From: Ephydatia muelleri
Lineage: Eukaryota; Porifera; Demospongiae; Spongillida; Spongillidae
DNA: 64,000 nt
Assembly: GCA_013339895.1 (NCBI GenBank)
Contig: JABACO010000002.1
Span: 7,100,924-7,164,923 of the forward strand
Direction: 5' to 3'
Shown: positions 59,650 through 64,000 of the stretch, piece after piece
Position numbering within the stretch: the stretch's first letter is position 1
Layout: every line of letters begins with the position of its first letter
Position numbers and translations under genes: made by a program
The notes under the pieces: model-generated
What the model was told of the DNA's origin: nothing
Database searches by the model: none
The model's input: the letters and a program-made list of their open reading frames with translations, nothing else

Positions 59650-59870
59650 ATCACACCAATGTTCACCCCTTGCACCAGAACCATGTTCCCCCTTGCACCA
59701 GAACCATGTTCACCACTTGCACCAGAACCATGTCCCCCTTGCACCAGAACCATGTTCCACCCTTGCGCCAGAACCATGTTCCCCCCTTGCACCAGAACCA
59801 TGTTCCCCCCTTGTGCCAGAACCATGTTCCCCTCTTGCACCAGAACCATGTTCACCCCCTAGTGCCAGAA
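59650..59870 (+). repeat. 23-24 bp C-rich minisatellite, copy 2
   Basis: About nine units of the ACCATGTTCCCCCTTGCACC type, against about 17 in copy 1. Confidence 0.9.
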
Positions 59871-59879
59871 CCAATGCAT

Positions 59880-60570
59880 CACAACCATCTTTCTCCTCAC
59901 ACCGCACCCATACTCAGGTACCTTCCTTACTTCACTATCATTTTTACCCTTTAGATTACAATGGTAGATAAAATAACAACCGTACGATTTGTAGCACTTG
60001 ATTCTGTACCGTGTATAACTTACTATTCCTTTCGCGATGTGCTTTCTCTTCGTTTCCATTTGATGCGCATCTTATCGCACAGCAGGTATGTTAGTGAGCA
60101 TTTCAACCGCTAATAGCAAAAGTCTAGGAACACAAAACAAGACCGGGCGTGACTATATAGTCGTTTGGATTACCTTAGCAGAACTGCCAATTCTCGCCCA
60201 TTTGAAGCGACATGAACGCGACGTTCCAAGCATTACGAAAATCGAGCGGAATGAGTTCAAATACCACAATCGGGATTATGGAACCCCTTTCTGACTCACA
60301 TGGGGAAGATTAACTCGATTGTACGCGCCCTTTTGAAGAAAAGACCCAAGGCGCAAACGATACGCTCGAATAATAAAATTCGCCATGGCGTAACATCATC
60401 CGGTTACGTCAAAGGGCTAAACAGACACTGCATGGACTTGACCGGTACAAATCGTCAGATTCAGTTTTGTTGTTGTGCACAATTTTATAATAGTATAAAA
60501 TTGCACATTGATGATGACGGTCAATAAGAATGTCGTTATTTTGCGGAAGTTATATCCGGTTAGAAATCAA
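59880..60570 (+). promoter_or_regulatory. 5' flank of NLR-2, candidate promoter region
   Basis: 59880-60130 has no counterpart in copy 1. 60140-60570 matches 5886-6340, including GACCGGGCGTGAC and GGTTACGTCAAAG (CRE/ATF-like). No gene. A regulatory role is inferred only from position. Confidence 0.3.
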
Positions 60571-60574
60571 TCGC

Positions 60575-60716
60575 CATTCTGGACAGTGACGGAAGTGACA
60601 AAAGTTGATGGAAGTGACAGGAGTGACAGTTCCGATGACGTGAGTGATCTTGAGCCTCTACCCAATAGAGTGTTTCAGACCACCCATTGTGAGAACTTGT
60701 CAGGAAAGGAAAAAAG
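60575..60716 (+). CDS. NLR-2 exon 1: acidic leader
   Basis: Reads GSDRSDSSDDVSDLEPLPNR and then VFQTTHCENLSGKEK, ending in phase 2 at AAAG|GTGAGC; AG plus G from 61524 gives Arg and the frame continues. The ATG of copy 1 is lost here by a small deletion before GGACAGTGACGG, and the AGTTGATGG near 60602 puts a stop in that upstream frame. The true start is therefore unclear: it may be an in-frame ATG at 60508 or later, or an unseen upstream exon. Confidence 0.45.
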
Positions 60717-60836
60717 GTGAGCGTTTGAATATGTAGCCAGTCTTTCAGAGGAGTCTGATGTCAGAATCATTGAAATAATACCCTCGCTGAATCGCGATAC
60801 AGGCGATATAGCGAAGTTCTTCTACATGGGTTTGCC

Positions 60837-60960
60837 AGGGGCGGATCCAGGATTTTGGGAAAGGGGGGGTCTGATAAATATATTAACAACTGGGGGAGGG
60901 TACGGGAGGGGGCACTCCCCCTCCCGTGACAGCAAAGGGGTCTTGGGGATCGCTGATAGC
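60837..60960. mobile_element. Single end of a hAT-like element
   Basis: CAGGGGCGGATCCAGGATTT begins exactly where copy 2 departs from copy 1 (after ACATGGGTTTG). This is the same type of end as the MITE at 18125 (CAG..CGGATCCAG) and is widespread among invertebrate hAT MITEs. G-rich sequence and an inverted GGGAGGGGGCACTCCCCCTCCC follow. No matching right end was found up to 61380, so it is truncated or rearranged. Confidence 0.5.
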
Positions 60961-61523
60961 TGAAAACGCTTTTTTTGCTTTTGCGTTTATTTAGCATGAA
61001 ATTGACAGTGATATCAATACATATACATGTACATCACGCGATATCCGGATTACTAGAGCCTGCATGGATAGCGACGAGAAAACTGTTCATTCTTCACAAT
61101 GCTGTATGCTCAGCAATTAAATTCGTGACGCAAAGCTTTTGTGAATTTGTGACCGAAGCGTGCACGTGGCCAAGCACCAGCTACATGTCAGTCTGTAAAC
61201 GACTCATGCATGTTTTACTATGGTATTAGTATTTTTAGTTTATTTAGCTCTATAGCTATCTGTTTTCTGAGGAAAAGAATCTGAGATCCATCCCATTCAC
61301 GTCTTTTGATCGCTTTATACCTCAATTCCTGCTCACACGCACCGTTCGATCGATCGATATGTTTAATTTTAGCATGTCTCATTTATTCTCTTCACTCACG
61401 TATTGTTTCTATCCTTTGGTTATCTCACAAATGTGCTTGAATACTGTCATTCTCTTACATGTACATGTAAGATTCAACAGGCCAATCAGAGATAGTGATT
61501 ATTGTCAGTGTTTTGTTCTATAG

Positions 61524-61621
61524 GGACTCGGACATTGCCAACTCCCCCGATTGTCAACTACAAGAGCATAGAGCTGAAAAGCTGCAATCAATGCAGCAAA
61601 CACCAGCCAAAGAGTTAAAAG
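61524..61621 (+). CDS. NLR-2 exon 2: linker
   Basis: Acceptor TTCTATAG, donor G|GTAGGT. Open: DSDIANSPDCQLQEHRAEKL and then QSMQQTPAKELK, phase 2 to phase 1. Joins exon 3 as K-V-PQEVEKY. No domain recognised. Confidence 0.6.
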
Positions 61622-61699
61622 GTAGGTTAACATCAATGGTAAGAGAATATATTTTTTCTTGAATGATCTAGTGCTTCTAAAGGTAATCCCCTGGGGATA

Positions 61700-62822
61700 T
61701 ACATGCATACTTTAGTGCATAGAAAGGGTGCAAGAAATGCCTGTGCATACTAAATAACTGAATAATGAAAGGTAATGTGTGACAGGATATAATGTTCACA
61801 GAGGTGCGATATTCATCTCACTGTATGTGTATTTCATGTACATGTACATATAACAGTTTTTGTGTATATAGCATGATTTAAGAATTAGATCATTTAAATA
61901 TGAGATCATTTCCACACAAAGGGAACTGAATGATTTGATTTATTTTTTAATATGTAAAAGTCTGAAATGTCATCTACGTGTACACATTGCTACTTACGCA
62001 CTGAGGATTGGAGTATCTGTCATAGAGTTGTAAGGCTCTGAATTTTTAATTAGCCATACATTTCAGTGCGAGCTCTATTGCGTGTACTAGAAATGTTATG
62101 ATGTATGCGTTAGGTCCCTCTTCACGGAAACAATCCCATATGCACTTTGTATACATACAGTGTATCTTAGGTCCATTATCCCTCCCCTTCCTTTTTCACG
62201 GAAACACATGTACAGTTTGGCCAGCCAGGGTCGTTATATTATTGAAACATACAATATACAAAAGTTTACTGCCTTCAGCAAGCTGTGTAGTGGATTGAAA
62301 CCTCTATTTAGAATCTCCTTTTCATATATTGCGTTTAGTGAATCAATACCTCGCAAATCATGTGATATTGTATATCACAGTCTAAATGAGAGTTCAAATT
62401 ATTTTTTGGTTCTTCTATAGGTCTGTCAAAAATGCATTGATTTTTAGAGATAGAAAGCTCCTTGTCTATGAAAGGAAAACTTACGACGTTCAAAAACACT
62501 ATAGTACATGATATTGAGTTGATTATGAAATATTAATTCTTGTACAGTAGATATTGATTTGATAGAGCTGGCAAACATTGTGCAAGAAGATTGAATGGTT
62601 GCAATAAACATGGATAAGACTATTCACTTTTCATGACGAATGTCCATGTTTAATGATGTAATAGTCAGTTCAAAGACATTAGAGTTCTAATGCAAGAAAA
62701 GATGGATGTATGTACTTCAGGTATTCATCTTGGTTGCTTTTAAGACCTATTAATTGTCGTTTTGCTGTTCTATGTGTAGTTCTACACATCATGACATTGA
62801 TTATTATTCATTCCGTATATAG
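61700..62822 (+). other. NLR-2 intron 2
   Basis: No exon recognised. Only short stretches resemble the copy 1 intron (8640-9797), for example near 61640-61740 and GGCCAGCCAGG at 62219. Much has been replaced. Confidence 0.5.
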
Positions 62823-63046
62823 TACCACAGGAGGTGGAGAAATACAGGAAATATTTGGAAGATTTATATGAACGTTTACAAGGAACAAAAGACCTGTGGC
62901 CACCTGTCCATTTTAAAAAGTACATCAAACTGGCTACAGTGGTGAAAGTAGAAGATTTTATGAAAGAGGATGAGTGTACTAAAGCTATGATGAATGGGAA
63001 CCTTGAGATCATTAAGAGAATGAAACAGCCAATTGAAATGGAAAAG
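62823..63046 (+). CDS. NLR-2 exon 3: pre-NACHT region
   Basis: Bordered by TATATAG and GTTAGT. Open: VPQEVEKYRKYLEDLYERL, DLWPP, YIKLATVVKVEDFM, then KQPIEMEK. FISNA-like region directly upstream of the P-loop exon; complete codons at the 3' end. About three quarters identical to the NLR-1 exon by eye. Confidence 0.75.
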
Positions 63047-63095
63047 GTTAGTAATTCTTAATTTTTTCACAATGCCATACTCATTCAATGTCCAG

Positions 63096-63837
63096 ATTGG
63101 CAGGTTTGAAGATGGTACATTGGCTAGCTGCATCATTGTGCAAGGGATTCCTGGTGTTGGCAAGTCCACCTTAGCCTGGCAGCTGGGACGACGTTGGGGA
63201 AAGAAGGAAATCCTTCAACACTTCCAGCTGGTTATTGTGCTGCGTTTGAGGGATGAGAGGGTGCAGAAGGCACACACCATATCAGAGCTTTTCTATCATC
63301 CAAAAAAGGTCATACGAGAGTCAGTTGTTGAGTGGATGGACAGTACTCTGGGGGAGGATGTGTTGCTCATTCTGGATGGATACGATGAACTGTCTTCAGA
63401 ACTTCAAATTGGAGATGAGTCAATATTTGCTCGCATCATAAAAGGGGAGGAGTACTCAAAGCTGACTATTCTAGTGACTAGTCGTCCTTCAGCCAAAAGG
63501 AACTATGATCAGTTGTTGTGTTCGATACAAGCAAAGTGTCAATACATTGAAATTGTTGGCTTTGGTGAGAAGGAGATCCGAGAATATATTGAGCTTGCCT
63601 TTGAGCACAACTTACAGCTGAAGGATGGGTTCAACCTGTACATTGAACATTGTCCTCATATCCTCAGTATGATGTATGTTCCCATCAACTGTGCCATTGT
63701 TGTAGAGCTATTTAAGGAGCGCAAGGGAAAACCCCCACAGACTCTGACTGAGGTATACACTGCACTAACCAACACACTTCTGGAACGTAATGAAAAGAAG
63801 ACCAGTCAGACGACTCCAGTGGGCTTGACCCATACTG
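63096..63837 (+). CDS. NLR-2 exon 4: NACHT ATPase (intact)
   Basis: Open for 247 codons. Walker A GIPGVGKST (about residues 16-24 of the exon); ELFYHP; Walker B and the following acidic residues in LLILDGYDELSS; sensor-like LTILVTSRPSA; then GFGEKEIREYIELAF, the winged-helix region HCPHILSMMYVPINCAIVV and LTEVYTALTNTLLE. This is a canonical STAND NTPase of the NLR type: ATP binding and exchange control oligomerisation of a cytosolic immune sensor (family knowledge). The exon ends in phase 1 (ACTG|GTAAGG). The LRR part must lie right of the window; a Death-fold exon like 11216-11494 is not visible before 64000. Confidence 0.9.
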
Positions 63838-64000
63838 GTAAGGTTTTAGGAACAAAAGGGTTATCTGTTCAGCATGTTCTATTATGAACCTTTGGATTTT
63901 GAAGGGTCATTTGGATGAACTTGACTATTTACTCCTGTTAATTGCTACACTATTATTTAAACTGTCTTTTTAAACAGATAATTTTGGATGAGTTGTTTAA
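63838..64000 (+). other. NLR-2 intron at window edge
   Basis: Starts GTAAGG; no acceptor-exon pair is seen before the window ends. Confidence 0.6.

Larger units (their letters stand above)
54541..63840 (+). repeat. Segmental duplication, copy 2
   Basis: Counterpart of 1-10827, about 54.5 kb away in the same orientation. It lacks the ~365-bp block of copy 1 (junction near 57348), has a smaller first NLR intron, and keeps the NLR exons open. Confidence 0.9.

Overview
This is a eukaryotic window, almost certainly from a marine invertebrate animal. A sponge is the best guess, because the immune-receptor architecture resembles the large NACHT-LRR families of demosponges. That placement is inference; a cnidarian or another early-branching animal is not excluded. 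The DNA is AT-rich, coding exons have GT/AG borders, and most of the sequence is transposon debris, satellites and CA/GT tracts. One run of exactly 1000 N (27020-28019) is an assembly gap. I saw no prokaryotic genes, tRNA, rRNA or CRISPR array.

The organising gene is a NOD-like receptor (NLR) on the plus strand from about 6348 to 44733. I reconstructed 13 candidate exons from splice sites and phase: an acidic leader, a linker exon, a pre-NACHT exon, a NACHT ATPase exon, a Death-fold-like exon, two exons covering the end of the NACHT module, five 168-174 bp LRR exons, and a terminal LRR exon with the stop. The leader, linker, NACHT, Death-fold and first post-NACHT exons carry frameshifts, while all LRR exons are open. 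The receptor is therefore a decaying pseudogene or an error-rich assembly of a real gene. A second NLR starts near 60.6 kb, has open linker, pre-NACHT and NACHT exons, and runs off the right edge.

The two NLR 5' ends lie in two copies of a roughly 10-kb segmental duplication (1-10.8 kb and 54.5-63.8 kb). Each copy holds, in order, a RecQ-like helicase remnant (minus strand), the 3' end of an unidentified gene, a broken piggyBac-type transposase flanked by minisatellites, and the NLR 5' exons. The two transposase copies share one frameshift and each has private lesions, so the element was already dead when the block duplicated.

Between 17 and 44 kb the LRR part of NLR-1 is stretched by repeats: a truncated LINE carrying a hAT-type MITE with an 8-bp target duplication; a 6-kb inverted repeat with the N gap at its centre; a degenerate Ty3-type element in which integrase precedes reverse transcriptase; and a roughly 10.4-kb tandem duplication of LRR exon, inverted-repeat arm and Ty3 element, whose second copy lost the palindrome centre. 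Then come a 698-bp tandem LRR-exon duplication and a mag-like integrase fragment. All LRR exons are phase 1-1, so exon-number change keeps the frame.

From 45 to 54 kb there is a MITE, a GGGGS-type minisatellite, a minus-strand Ty3 element lacking its reverse transcriptase core, and a DUF6589-like gene convergent with RecQ-like helicase 2. The palindromic TACATG hexamer is very abundant throughout and appears as private 6- or 12-bp insertions between otherwise identical repeats.
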